Assembly (NCBI RefSeq): GCF_002127545.1
Contig: NZ_MUBK01000008.1
Span: forward strand, 46,538-110,537
Length of the DNA: 64,000 nucleotides
Reading direction: 5' to 3'
Origin: Xenorhabdus beddingii
Lineage (GTDB): Bacteria; Pseudomonadota; Gammaproteobacteria; Enterobacterales; Enterobacteriaceae
The notes beneath the pieces are model-generated. The model was not told the origin of the DNA, did no database searches, and saw nothing but the letters and a program-made list of their open reading frames with translations. Below, in pieces: positions 35,892-44,302 of this stretch (its first letter is position 1; every line of letters begins with the position of its first letter). A program made the translations under genes and the position numbers.

Positions 35892-37091
35892 ATGAATGAC
35901 TTAATTATTAAACAAGGAAAACACATTAATGGGGATGTGATTGATATTGTCATCAATGGTGGCAGAGTGACTGCCGTTGGCCCTGAGGCAGCGGCAGGCT
36001 TGCCCTCTATCAAGGAAATTGATCTGCACGGCCATTATTACGTCAGCGCGGGCTGGATTGATGCTCACACTCACTGCTACCCGCAATCGCCCCTCTATTA
36101 TGATGATCCCGATTTAATCGGTGCCGCCTCGGGTGTGACAACCGTGGTTGATGCGGGGAGTACAGGGGCAGATGATATTGATGATTTTTATGCCATGACG
36201 CGCAAGGCTAAAACCCATGTCTATGCCTTGTTGAATATTTCCCGCACTGGTATCTGCTGCCAAAACGAGCTGGCTGATATGGCACAAATCAACAATGAAC
36301 ACTTACAGGATGCCATCAGGCGTCACAAAGGTTTTATTATCGGATTGAAAGCCCGCATGAGTCAAAGCGTGGTGGGTGAAAATGGCCTCCAGCCGCTGAT
36401 TAAAGCCAAGATCATGCAGAAAGCGAACGGACTGCCGCTCATGGTGCATATTGGTAACCCTCCCCCCCATCTGGAAGAAATGGCTGACCTGCTGACCAAA
36501 GGCGATATCATCACTCACTGTTTTAACGGTAAGCCCAATCGTATTCTTGATGAAGCCGGCAACCTGAAACCCGCCATTCAGCGGGCACTTGCGCGAGGCG
36601 TTATGTTGGATGTCGGGCATGGCACAGAAAGTCTTAGCTTTTCCATTGCTGAACAGGCGATTAAATTCGGCGCCCATCCTCACATGATCAGTTCAGATAT
36701 CTATCAAAGAAACCGCGTTGGCGGGCCAGTCCACAGCCTCGCCACGGTGATGACGAAATTCCTCAATCTGGGGTTGTCTCCTGAATACATTCTTAACTGC
36801 GTGACAATCAATGCAGCAAATCTGCTCCATCTTCCCCACAAAGGCAGGCTGGAACGGGGCTGCGATGGCGATATCACTATTTTTGATCTAAAAAATCAAC
36901 GCATTGAACTTGTCGATGCCGAAGGGCAAATCAGGATCGGCACGCAACAATTTGTTCCCATCGCGACTGTCATCGCGGGAGTCCATATCGTCGTGGCAGA
37001 AAATGTCACAAAGAAAAACATGTCAGTGGAAAATACCCCGGCCAAAAATGCAACGACGAACAGGAGTCCCCTCAATGGCATCCCTCTATGA
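35892..37091 (+). CDS. Amidohydrolase/deacetylase family metallohydrolase (EF_0837 type)
   Basis: A 399-residue amidohydrolase-superfamily enzyme, probably a deacetylase or cyclic amide hydrolase acting on the operon's substrate. The metal site is HxH at His59 and His61 in DAHTHCYPQ, Lys in GLKARMSQSVVG, His in MVHIGNPP, HCFNGK, and the Asp in ISSDIYQRN. LERGCDGDITIFDL is the usual C-terminal signature. ATG 35892 is preferred over GTG 35886, because AAGGA lies closer to the right spacing. The last 25 residues are Asn/Lys/Thr-rich and overlap the start of the PLP enzyme gene by 17 bases. Confidence 0.87.
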   Translation: MNDLIIKQGKHINGDVIDIVINGGRVTAVGPEAAAGLPSIKEIDLHGHYYVSAGWIDAHTHCYPQSPLYYDDPDLIGAASGVTTVVDAGSTGADDIDDFYAMTRKAKTHVYALLNISRTGICCQNELADMAQINNEHLQDAIRRHKGFIIGLKARMSQSVVGENGLQPLIKAKIMQKANGLPLMVHIGNPPPHLEEMADLLTKGDIITHCFNGKPNRILDEAGNLKPAIQRALARGVMLDVGHGTESLSFSIAEQAIKFGAHPHMISSDIYQRNRVGGPVHSLATVMTKFLNLGLSPEYILNCVTINAANLLHLPHKGRLERGCDGDITIFDLKNQRIELVDAEGQIRIGTQQFVPIATVIAGVHIVVAENVTKKNMSVENTPAKNATTNRSPLNGIPL

Positions 37092-38202
37092 AAAATACCA
37101 ATTACGCCAAGTGATCAATGCCGCCGGACGTATGACGGCGTTGGGTGTTTCAACACCTGCCGAGCCAATCGTTGCGCAGGTCACGGCCGGGCTGACACAC
37201 TATTTTGAGATGGATGATTTGGTCGATAAAACCGGCAACTACATCGCTAAATTACTCAATGTGGACAGTGCGGTGGTCGTTTCCTGCGCTTCTGCTGGGA
37301 TCGCGCAATCCGTGGCTGCGGTCATCAGCAAGGAGGATGATGACCTGCGGCTTAACCTGCACAATTCGGATAAATCCGTTGCGCGTGAAATCATCCTGCC
37401 CAAGGGACATAACGTGAATTTTGGTGCCCCCGTTGAAACCATGATTACCTTGGGAGGCGGTAAAGTGATTGAAGCGGGCTTCGCCAACGAATGCAGTGCG
37501 GCACAACTCGCCGATAAAATCACGCCACACACTGCGGCGATCCTCTATATCAAATCCCACCATACCGTACAAAAAAGTATGCTGACCGTGGCAGATGCCG
37601 CTCGCGTTGCACAGGCCCACAACTTACCCCTGATTGTGGATGCCGCCGCAGAGGAAGATTTAACGCTCTATTATCGGCAAGGGGCCGATTTAGTGATCTA
37701 CAGTGGTGCCAAGGCCATTGAAGGCCCTACCAGCGGACTGGTGATTGGTAAACAGCCTTATGTTGAGTGGGTCAAAAATCAGCGTTACGGTATCGGGCGG
37801 GCCATGAAAATTGGCAAAGAAGGCATTCTCGGCCTGACGCTGGCCATCGAAAGATATCTTAATGATCCCGAAAATGATCACAAAGAAACAGGCGCAGAAA
37901 TGGTGGCAAGAATGGCGCCGTTTATTGAGAAGCTGAACCAGATTACCGGCGTCACCGCCAACGTCGTTTGGGACAGTGCCGGCCGTGATATTGCCCGGAC
38001 TGAGATCACGTTTGATGAACGACTCATCGGCAAAAATACATTCGATATTCTGGCCCAGCTCAGGCAGGGCGATATTGCGATCTACTTTCGGGAATACCAC
38101 GCCAATGAAGGCAAAGTCGAAGTGGATATCCGCAGTGTGACATTAATGCAACTGGATACGATCACAACGGAGCTTAGGCGGGTGCTGATGGATGGAAAAT
38201 AA
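37075..38202 (+). CDS. DgaE-like PLP-dependent ammonia-lyase (SelA-related)
   Basis: A 375-residue fold-type I PLP enzyme related to SelA and to DgaE, D-glucosaminate-6-phosphate ammonia-lyase. INAAGRMTALGVSTPAEP is the N-terminal signature, SAVVVSCASAGIAQSV the cofactor loop, LIVDAAAEEDLTLYY contains the PLP Asp, and Lys213 in IYSGAKAIEGPTSG is the Schiff-base lysine. The start is ATG 37075 with AGGAG in front; longer readings overlap the amidohydrolase. In related operons a KDGP aldolase gene follows; here none does. The reaction is inferred to release ammonia and leave a 2-keto-3-deoxy product. Confidence 0.86.
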   Translation: MASLYEKYQLRQVINAAGRMTALGVSTPAEPIVAQVTAGLTHYFEMDDLVDKTGNYIAKLLNVDSAVVVSCASAGIAQSVAAVISKEDDDLRLNLHNSDKSVAREIILPKGHNVNFGAPVETMITLGGGKVIEAGFANECSAAQLADKITPHTAAILYIKSHHTVQKSMLTVADAARVAQAHNLPLIVDAAAEEDLTLYYRQGADLVIYSGAKAIEGPTSGLVIGKQPYVEWVKNQRYGIGRAMKIGKEGILGLTLAIERYLNDPENDHKETGAEMVARMAPFIEKLNQITGVTANVVWDSAGRDIARTEITFDERLIGKNTFDILAQLRQGDIAIYFREYHANEGKVEVDIRSVTLMQLDTITTELRRVLMDGK

Positions 38203-38212
38203 TGGCTCTCTT

Positions 38213-38276
38213 ACCCTATGCCCTTCATACTTCAAGTTGCCTCTTTGTTGGCTGCGCTCACTCCCCCAGTCACATA
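38213..38276. repeat. Dispersed intergenic repeat of the Xenorhabdus/Photorhabdus type
   Basis: The segment CTTCATACTTCAAGTTGC, then TTGTTGGCTGCGCTCACTC and CCCAGTCACATAG, has the layout of a repeat I know from many intergenic regions in Xenorhabdus and related genera. It lies directly after the DgaE-like gene and before a truncated peptidase tail, and may mark the deletion point. Only one copy is in the window. Confidence 0.55.
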
Positions 38277-38296
38277 GTGCGTCAAATTCTATGATC

Positions 38297-38452
38297 AATG
38301 CCACCCAAGATCGGGTGGGTGCCATGTTCTTCCTCGGCAGCGGCAATAAAGCAAAAGGAATTGATAACTATCTGCACGCTAATCCTTATTTTATTGACGA
38401 TGATTGCCTGCTGGCTGGGGCACAAATCTTTATTAATCTGGTGACGCATTAA
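38297..38452 (+). pseudogene. C-terminal remnant of an M20D amidohydrolase
   Basis: About 50 codons, DRVGAMFFLGSGNKAKGIDN followed by HANPYFIDDDCLLAGAQIF, end at TAA 38450-38452. This resembles the end of M20D (hippurate hydrolase-like) peptidases, where a GAMFFLG strand, a short variable loop and a ...P-F-I-D-D-D-x-L-x-x-G helix close the catalytic domain. The rest of the gene is missing; the dispersed repeat stands where it should be. Family assignment is from pattern memory. Confidence 0.5.
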
Positions 38453-38462
38453 TTACCACTTA

Positions 38463-38491
38463 CGTCCGGTCATAGTAAGATTGGCCGGACG
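38463..38491. terminator. Hairpin between convergent genes
   Basis: CGTCCGG 38463-38469 pairs with CCGGACG 38485-38491 around a 15-base loop. T-rich DNA follows about 12 bases later on the plus strand. It is a moderate terminator candidate for the operon above. Confidence 0.4.
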
Positions 38492-38550
38492 CGATGTTGT
38501 ACTTTTTCTGTTTATAAGAACATAATTCATTATATTAATCAGATAATTTT

Positions 38551-39468
38551 TTAATTATTAAAATTTCTTAATTGATAACCTCCTCTTAATATACCTATCA
38601 TTCTTGGCACTCGGACTTCAGGACGGAATAATCCATTTACAATCAAATTAATCTCCTTATCACTGCGCGCTGAGAGAAGTTTTTTCTTATCATTTTCATC
38701 TTTCAACTCCCTTATGTCATGAATGATAGAGTACAATAATCCATTGATAGAATTTTCATAACCTGAAAAAATACTTCTCCCTCGGCGGAGTCTTCTTTCT
38801 CGAAGATGATCTTTTGAAACGACACTGATATCAAGATGATCTATCGTTCTATTAATACCTTTAATAAGATGCTGCTTAGGTGATAAGTGATCAAACAAAA
38901 CCATAGAAGAATGTCTTAAAGAAAAGTTTCTCGGCGTATATCTAACGCGATAAAAAAAGCAGCCAAATCGGCTTTGAATTTTCTTAGGCTCTTCACCTAC
39001 CTCAAATGAAAAAAACACATAATCATCATTTCCTAATCTTTTTATATCATCCGGAGTTGAATTTCTATTATTAAATTCAACACCTTTCTCCAAAAGACGA
39101 ACTCTTGAATAGAGATTTAAGTCTCCGGTTGAATTATTTTCTGTAAAGTTTTTATCGCTAACATGTACAATATAAAATGCTTGTGACATAAAGTTTTCTG
39201 CAAACGTTGATTCCTCATTTGTCAAATTACCTAAACTTTTTCTCAGATCATCTGCCATCGTTCTCATATTAAAATGCAGATTAGGATAATAATCAAAATT
39301 CACCGTTTTGTTAAAATCGTATATTTCCTCAAATGTAGAAACACCATGTTTGGCCTTTGCATTATCTGCATTACGTCTCATTGTATCACTCATTCTGTCA
39401 ATGGCGCGGTTTTCCCAACACTGACGAAAAGCCCTTTTTATTCTATTCGCGGCATCTTCTTTATTCAT
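38551..39468 (-). CDS. Orphan AT-rich toxin-like protein, about 305 aa
   Basis: I do not recognise this 305-residue protein by name. It has no signal peptide or membrane segment. The central part, residues about 105-190, reads AFYIVHVSDKN, LYSRVRLLEKGVEF, DYVFFSFEVGEEPKK, RFGCFFYRVRY. This arrangement (strand with His, helix ending LLxxG, then VFFS strand) resembles ADP-ribosyltransferase-fold toxins, a weak inference. DNA is AT-rich compared with its neighbours. Start ATG 39468 is supported by GAGGTGAG before it. The gene stands alone between the DUF4310 operon and treB. Confidence 0.55.
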   Translation of the reverse strand: MNKEDAANRIKRAFRQCWENRAIDRMSDTMRRNADNAKAKHGVSTFEEIYDFNKTVNFDYYPNLHFNMRTMADDLRKSLGNLTNEESTFAENFMSQAFYIVHVSDKNFTENNSTGDLNLYSRVRLLEKGVEFNNRNSTPDDIKRLGNDDYVFFSFEVGEEPKKIQSRFGCFFYRVRYTPRNFSLRHSSMVLFDHLSPKQHLIKGINRTIDHLDISVVSKDHLRERRLRRGRSIFSGYENSINGLLYSIIHDIRELKDENDKKKLLSARSDKEINLIVNGLFRPEVRVPRMIGILRGGYQLRNFNN

Positions 39469-39856
39469 ATCTCACCTCATTATTATTTACATAAAAACAT
39501 TGAAGATTTAAATAATAAGTTAATTGGCAGGCAGAAAGTCAGATTCAATAGTGAAAGATAGAGTTTTTCTACCACTCGATAGCACTAATCATAACTCACA
39601 TCAATTAATTACTAAAGAAATTAAAACCCCTGTAATCTTTTTTGCAAACAGAAAAAAGCATTTAATTTCAAATAAATGCCGTAAAATGTGATCCAAAACT
39701 CAAACAAAAAATATTTTAATATTAAAAAGCGAGAAATCTGACTAGGATAAATCAGCTATTATCTCAGTCTATACACTATCTCATCACGAGAGTAATCATT
39801 CTGTTAATCGCAAAACTCCATTATTTATCACTCCTGCCATACCAAGGAGAAAAGGC
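39469..39856. other. Divergent intergenic region before treB
   Basis: The region must hold promoters for both the orphan gene and treBC. TGTGA near 39688 could be half of a CRP site, but the other half is not convincing. No treR gene lies here. No coding signal seen. Confidence 0.45.
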
Positions 39857-41290
39857 ATGAAGAAAAAACAAATAAATCAAAAGGATATTGATAAACTTAT
39901 TACTTTAATTGGCGGGAAAGAGAATATCGCTTCCGTCAGTCATTGTATCACCCGCCTCAGATTCGTTCTCAATACACCAGAAAATGCCGATGCCAAAGCG
40001 ATTGAAGAGCTACCCATGGTTAAGGGGTGTTTCACCAATGCCGGCCAATTTCAGGTGGTTATCGGGACGAATGTGGATGTTTATTATAAAGCCCTGCTTG
40101 AAACCACAGGAAAACAATCCGTTAATAAAGAAGAGGTTAAACAAGCCGCTCGTCAAAATATGAAATGGTATGAAAATGCAATTTCACATTTTGCTGAGAT
40201 TTTCTTCCCCTTACTGCCCGCCCTGATAAGCGGCGGTTTGATCCTCGGTTTTCGTAACCTGATCGGGGATATCCCATTCAGTGAAGGCAAATCACTTGCA
40301 CAACTCTATCCGGTCTGGCAAAGCATTTATGATTTCCTCTGGCTCATCGGTGAAGCGATATTTTTCTACCTCCCTGTGGGTATCTGTTGGTCTGCCGTCA
40401 AAAAGATGGGAGGAACGCCAATTCTAGGGATTATTCTCGGCATTACGCTGGTTTCCCCGCAATTGATGAATGCTTACCTGCTTGGGCAGCAAACCCCCGA
40501 AGTCTGGAATTTCGGCTGGTTTACCATCTCTAAGGTTGGTTATCAGGCACAAGTCATTCCTTCCTTATTAGCCGGTCTAACGTTGGGATGGATTGAAACC
40601 CGGCTGAAAAAATGGGTGCCGGATTACCTCTATCTTGTGATTGTTCCGGTGACTTCCCTGCTATTGGCCGTTCTCCTTGCCCACGCTCTGATAGGGCCTG
40701 CCGGACGCGCTATCGGTGATGGCGTTGCCTGGGCGGTTAAAGGGTTAATGACCGGTAGCTTTGCTCCAATCGGTGCCGCCTTATTCGGTTTCTTCTATGC
40801 CCCGCTGGTGATCACAGGTGTCCACCAGACAACGCTGGCCATCGACCTGCAAATGATCCAAAGCACCGGCGGAACCCCCATCTGGCCTATCATTGCACTC
40901 TCTAATATCGCCCAGGGTTCTGCTGTTACCGGAATTGTCTGGGCCAGCAAGCAACAAAAAGAACGCGAGGTTTCCATTCCTGCGGCAATTTCAGCCTATC
41001 TCGGTGTCACCGAACCCGCCATGTATGGTATCAACCTGAAATACCGCTATCCCATGTTCTGCGCCATGATCGGGGCAGGTCTGGCCGGGCTGATTTGTGG
41101 CCTCAACCATGTCATTGCCAATGGCATCGGCGTCGGGGGAATACCGGGAATTCTTTCTATCAAGCCACAGTTCTGGATGATCTATTTTATTGCCATGCTC
41201 GTCGCAATTATTGTGCCATTCTTACTGACTGTGCTGGCTTATCGTAGAAATGAACGCAAAGCGACCTTACCTAATGAACTCGCCAATTAA
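39857..41290 (+). CDS. treB: PTS trehalose-specific EIIBC
   Basis: TreB imports trehalose and phosphorylates it to trehalose 6-phosphate. Residues 1-90 are the EIIB domain with the phosphorylated Cys30 in SVSHCITRLRF. The EIIC domain has about ten membrane helices, with FFPLLPALISGGLILGFRN, FYLPVGICWSAVKKMGGTP and PLVITGVHQTTLAIDLQ matching E. coli TreB nearly residue by residue. It has 477 residues, against 473 in E. coli. Phosphate comes from EIIA-Glc, encoded elsewhere. treC follows after 18 bases; treR, next to treB in E. coli, is absent. Confidence 0.97.
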   Translation: MKKKQINQKDIDKLITLIGGKENIASVSHCITRLRFVLNTPENADAKAIEELPMVKGCFTNAGQFQVVIGTNVDVYYKALLETTGKQSVNKEEVKQAARQNMKWYENAISHFAEIFFPLLPALISGGLILGFRNLIGDIPFSEGKSLAQLYPVWQSIYDFLWLIGEAIFFYLPVGICWSAVKKMGGTPILGIILGITLVSPQLMNAYLLGQQTPEVWNFGWFTISKVGYQAQVIPSLLAGLTLGWIETRLKKWVPDYLYLVIVPVTSLLLAVLLAHALIGPAGRAIGDGVAWAVKGLMTGSFAPIGAALFGFFYAPLVITGVHQTTLAIDLQMIQSTGGTPIWPIIALSNIAQGSAVTGIVWASKQQKEREVSIPAAISAYLGVTEPAMYGINLKYRYPMFCAMIGAGLAGLICGLNHVIANGIGVGGIPGILSIKPQFWMIYFIAMLVAIIVPFLLTVLAYRRNERKATLPNELAN

Positions 41291-41308
41291 TTTTGCAGGT
41301 ATCGATTT

Positions 41309-42973
41309 ATGACGGAACAAAAACCATGGTGGATGGACAGCGTTATCTACCAGATTTATCCCAAGAGTTTTCAGGATAGTACCGGTAGCGGCACGGGTGA
41401 TATCAACGGGATCACCCAACGGCTGGACTATCTACAGCGACTCGGCGTTGATGCCATTTGGATCACCCCAATTTATCCCTCTCCACAAGTTGATAATGGC
41501 TATGATGTCGCCGATTACTGTGCCATCAATCCTGATTATGGCTCCATGGAGGACTTTGATAATTTGGTGCAAAATGCGCATCGTCGCGGTATTCGCATCA
41601 TTTTGGATATGGTTTTCAATCACACCTCAACCCAACATCCATGGTTCCAGGCAGCACAGGATGTTAATAGCCCTTACCGCCAGTTTTATATCTGGCAGAA
41701 AGGTGCTGAAGGTGCCCTGCCTAATAACTGGAAATCCAAATTCGGCGGTAATGCGTGGCAATGGCAGGCAGAAAGCCAGCAATATTACCTCCACCTGTTT
41801 GCGGCAGAACAAGCCGATTTAAATTGGGAACATGAACCGGTTCGCGCCGAGCTGAAAAAAATCTGTGAATTCTGGGCGGATCGGGGTGTTGATGGCTTGC
41901 GTCTGGATGTCATTAACCTGGTCTCAAAACAGCAAGATTATCCTGACGATCCTCACGGAGATGGCCGCCGATTCTACACCGATGGCCCACGGATACATGA
42001 GTTTCTGCAAGCAATGAGCCGCGATGTTTTCCAACCCAGGGGATTGATGACCGTGGGTGAGATGTCCTCCACCGGTCTTGAACATTGTCAACGCTATGCT
42101 GCTCTGGATGGAACGGCGCTGTCCATGACGTTTAATTTTCACCATCTGAAAGTCGATTACCCCAATGGAGAAAAATGGACTCTCGCAAAACCGGATTATG
42201 TTGAACTGAAAAAGATTTTCTCAACATGGCAGCAAGGTATGCACCAAAAAGCCTGGAATGCGCTCTTCTGGTGTAATCATGATCAACCCCGCATTGTGTC
42301 TCGATTTGGGGATGAAAATGAACTGCACAGAGTATCTGCCAAAATGCTGGCAATGGTGCTGCATGGTATGCAAGGTACGCCTTATATCTATCAGGGTGAA
42401 GAATTGGGCATGACAAACCCTCATTTTGCGCGTATTGAGGATTATCGGGATATCGAAAGCCTGAATATGTATCAAGAGCGCATTGAGAAAGGGATGCCAC
42501 CAGAGGATGTACTGGCGATTCTGGCACAGAAATCCCGTGACAACAGCCGAACGCCCATGCAATGGAATGATTCAGCCAACGCGGGTTTCACTACGGGAAC
42601 GCCGTGGATTGCGCCTTGCCATAATTACCCAGAGATCAATGCCGAAACCGCCTTGCAGGACGAAGATTCCCTCTTCTATTGCTACCACAATTTGATTAAA
42701 TTGAGAAAGCAACAGCCCATTCTGACATACGGTGATTACTTGGACCTGCTGCCAGAACATCCATCGCTGTGGTGTTATCTGCGTCGTTGGCAAGATCAAA
42801 CCTTATTGGTCATTGCCAATCTCAGCGATGAAACACAACATTGGTCTCCAGAATCCTCAATCACGCATAAAGAGTGGCAGGTATTAATAAGTAATTATCC
42901 ATCATCTGCGAAAATAGAGAGTGAAATTAAAATTAAACCTTATGAAGCGATATACTTAATTTCCTCATCATAA
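41309..42973 (+). CDS. treC: Trehalose-6-phosphate hydrolase
   Basis: TreC hydrolyses trehalose 6-phosphate to glucose and glucose 6-phosphate. The 554-residue GH13 protein (E. coli 551) has DMVFNHTS (region I), GLRLDVINL with the catalytic Asp (region II), MTVGEMSS with the Glu (region III) and FWCNHDQPR (region IV). WWMDSVIYQIYPKSFQDS at the N terminus is typical. It is cotranscribed with treB. Confidence 0.97.
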   Translation: MTEQKPWWMDSVIYQIYPKSFQDSTGSGTGDINGITQRLDYLQRLGVDAIWITPIYPSPQVDNGYDVADYCAINPDYGSMEDFDNLVQNAHRRGIRIILDMVFNHTSTQHPWFQAAQDVNSPYRQFYIWQKGAEGALPNNWKSKFGGNAWQWQAESQQYYLHLFAAEQADLNWEHEPVRAELKKICEFWADRGVDGLRLDVINLVSKQQDYPDDPHGDGRRFYTDGPRIHEFLQAMSRDVFQPRGLMTVGEMSSTGLEHCQRYAALDGTALSMTFNFHHLKVDYPNGEKWTLAKPDYVELKKIFSTWQQGMHQKAWNALFWCNHDQPRIVSRFGDENELHRVSAKMLAMVLHGMQGTPYIYQGEELGMTNPHFARIEDYRDIESLNMYQERIEKGMPPEDVLAILAQKSRDNSRTPMQWNDSANAGFTTGTPWIAPCHNYPEINAETALQDEDSLFYCYHNLIKLRKQQPILTYGDYLDLLPEHPSLWCYLRRWQDQTLLVIANLSDETQHWSPESSITHKEWQVLISNYPSSAKIESEIKIKPYEAIYLISSS

Positions 42974-43025
42974 TATGATTCACGCAGTCCACTCGTTATA
43001 ACAAGTGGTTTATCAAGGACTTTAA

Positions 43026-43063
43026 ATACCCTACTTCGCTGAAATCAAGGCGAAGCAGGGTAT
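43026..43063 (+). terminator. treC transcription terminator
   Basis: ATACCCTACTTCGC 43026-43039 pairs with GCGAAGCAGGGTAT 43050-43063, one mismatch, loop of 10. T-rich sequence follows (AATATTTTT). It lies 53 bases after the treC stop. Confidence 0.75.
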
Positions 43064-43173
43064 CAATATTTTTAAAACATCAAAAAAAATATTTTTCATT
43101 ATTCTGGACCCTGACTCAAGGTGCGGCAGAGATAACATCATGTAACATAATAACCTCCTATAGCATTAGATAA

Positions 43174-43406
43174 ATGGCAGATAGGGCAAATACTCAATTA
43201 ACCGATTCTCTTTATCCACATATCACAAAAAATGAATATCCCAATATCATTATTATCGATAATGTGAAAGATAAAGTAGCGACAACTTTAGCTCTGGCTA
43301 TCAATTGGATGGTCACTTAATCAAGAATAATAAATATATCGCTATTAATCTTGTCAACAAGTCAGCGAATATTCATGCAATGGCTGTACGTTCGTGGCAC
43401 TCTTAA
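43174..43406 (+). pseudogene. Frameshifted gene remnant
   Basis: A 48-codon frame from ATG 43174 to TAA 43320 has protein-like content (EYPNIIIIDNVKDKVATTLA). At its end the neighbouring frame continues with LIKNNKYIAINLVNKSANIH to TAA 43404-43406. Together they look like the C terminus of one protein broken by a one-base frameshift near 43316. The strand-rich NIIIIDNVKD segment reminds me of the end of PI-PLC X-domain phospholipases, but this is not secure. Confidence 0.4.
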
Positions 43407-43450
43407 AAAATGTGTGCCATACTTTTTGAGTCTCAAACGAGGAGTATACC

Positions 43451-43930
43451 ATGATGTTTTACTCGAAATACTTAACTTATTTGGGGATCTTCTGCCTATT
43501 GCCTGCCTTTGCACAAGCACAAGTCCCCTCTCAACAATTATCCCCAAGCCAGAAAAAATACCTGCAACAACAAATTAATGAACAAGTTACAGATAAATCA
43601 GCGCTGAAAGATATACAAAATTGGTCAGATAAAAAGAAAGTGGCCGAGTTTATTTGTCGCCCTTTTGCTTTACCTATCATTAAGCAACATGACAAAAACG
43701 CCGATAAAGTTTTTCTGGGTGATGAATCGCCGGATAGCATAAAACTGAAATATCCTGCTGAATTGACGGGTAAAGGTATGTACCGGACAGATGAGGGCTG
43801 GAAGGACATTCGCTTCTCCTGCAAATTAAATGCGACCGGTAAGGCACACGCATTCAAGTTCGAAAACATTGTGCCCCCCAAATTGCAAACCGGGCCAGGG
43901 CCTGTCGTTCCTTCCCATCAGGAGCAATAA
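43451..43930 (+). CDS. Exported protein resembling DUF930
   Basis: A 159-residue protein with an N-terminal signal peptide (YLTYLGIFCLLPAFAQAQ) cleaved near residue 23. The mature part has FICRPFALPIIKQHDKNADK, a helix, then GWKDIRFSCKLNATGKAHAFKFE. The final Trp-Arg-Phe-x-Cys strand with a second Cys in FICRPFA matches the DUF930 pattern, whose function is unknown. The two cysteines may form a disulfide in the periplasm. The next gene starts one base after the stop, so the two exported proteins are probably made together. A GGAG ribosome site precedes ATG 43451. Confidence 0.6.
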   Translation: MMFYSKYLTYLGIFCLLPAFAQAQVPSQQLSPSQKKYLQQQINEQVTDKSALKDIQNWSDKKKVAEFICRPFALPIIKQHDKNADKVFLGDESPDSIKLKYPAELTGKGMYRTDEGWKDIRFSCKLNATGKAHAFKFENIVPPKLQTGPGPVVPSHQEQ

Positions 43931-44257
43931 ATGAGATATCTCTGTCTTATGTTACTTATCCTGTCGCCACTCAGTTTCGCTGCCAGTTTTGACTGTGCGA
44001 AAGCGAAGACAGCGGATGAAAAAGCGATTTGCTCGCATCCAAAGTTGAATGATCTGGATGTGGAAATGAGTGTGAAGTATCACTTTCTACAGGGGTTATT
44101 TGCCATGGGCGTTTCAGGCGAAATGCATGATAACCAAACGGCATGGCTGAAGCAGCGCCAAAAGTGCAAGGGAGAGACCGCCTGTTTGCTGCAAAGTTAC
44201 CATCAACGCATTAAGCAACTTAATACTCTGTATAATTCGATAGATAAACCCATTTGA
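43931..44257 (+). CDS. Exported protein with LprI-type domain (DUF1311)
   Basis: A 108-residue exported protein; MRYLCLMLLILSPLSFAAS is the signal peptide. SFDCAKAKTADEKAICSHPKLNDLDVEM is the hallmark of the LprI/DUF1311 family: two Cys in a C-x12-C-like arrangement, followed by further Cys in KCKGETACLL. In Mycobacterium the LprI protein inhibits lysozyme; for enterobacterial members the role is not established. It follows the DUF930-like gene with no gap. Possible function: periplasmic protection against host lysozyme, an inference. Confidence 0.8.
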   Translation: MRYLCLMLLILSPLSFAASFDCAKAKTADEKAICSHPKLNDLDVEMSVKYHFLQGLFAMGVSGEMHDNQTAWLKQRQKCKGETACLLQSYHQRIKQLNTLYNSIDKPI

Positions 44258-44273
44258 TAATAAATATTCAAGG

Positions 44274-44302
44274 ACTCAAGGAGAAATATTTCCTCCTTGA
44301 GT
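44274..44302 (+). terminator. Hairpin after the LprI-like gene
   Basis: ACTCAAGGAG 44274-44283 pairs perfectly with CTCCTTGAGT 44293-44302 around a 9-base loop. No U-tract follows, so it may be a transcript-end stabiliser or a weak terminator. A second hairpin, arms 44435-44440 and 44462-44467 around a G+C-rich core, lies in the same 297-base gap before the next gene. Otherwise the gap is AT-rich and empty. Confidence 0.5.

Noticed and set aside
38192..38296. Coding sequence leading into the M20D fragment
   Set aside because: This part of the frame is the dispersed repeat translated by chance.
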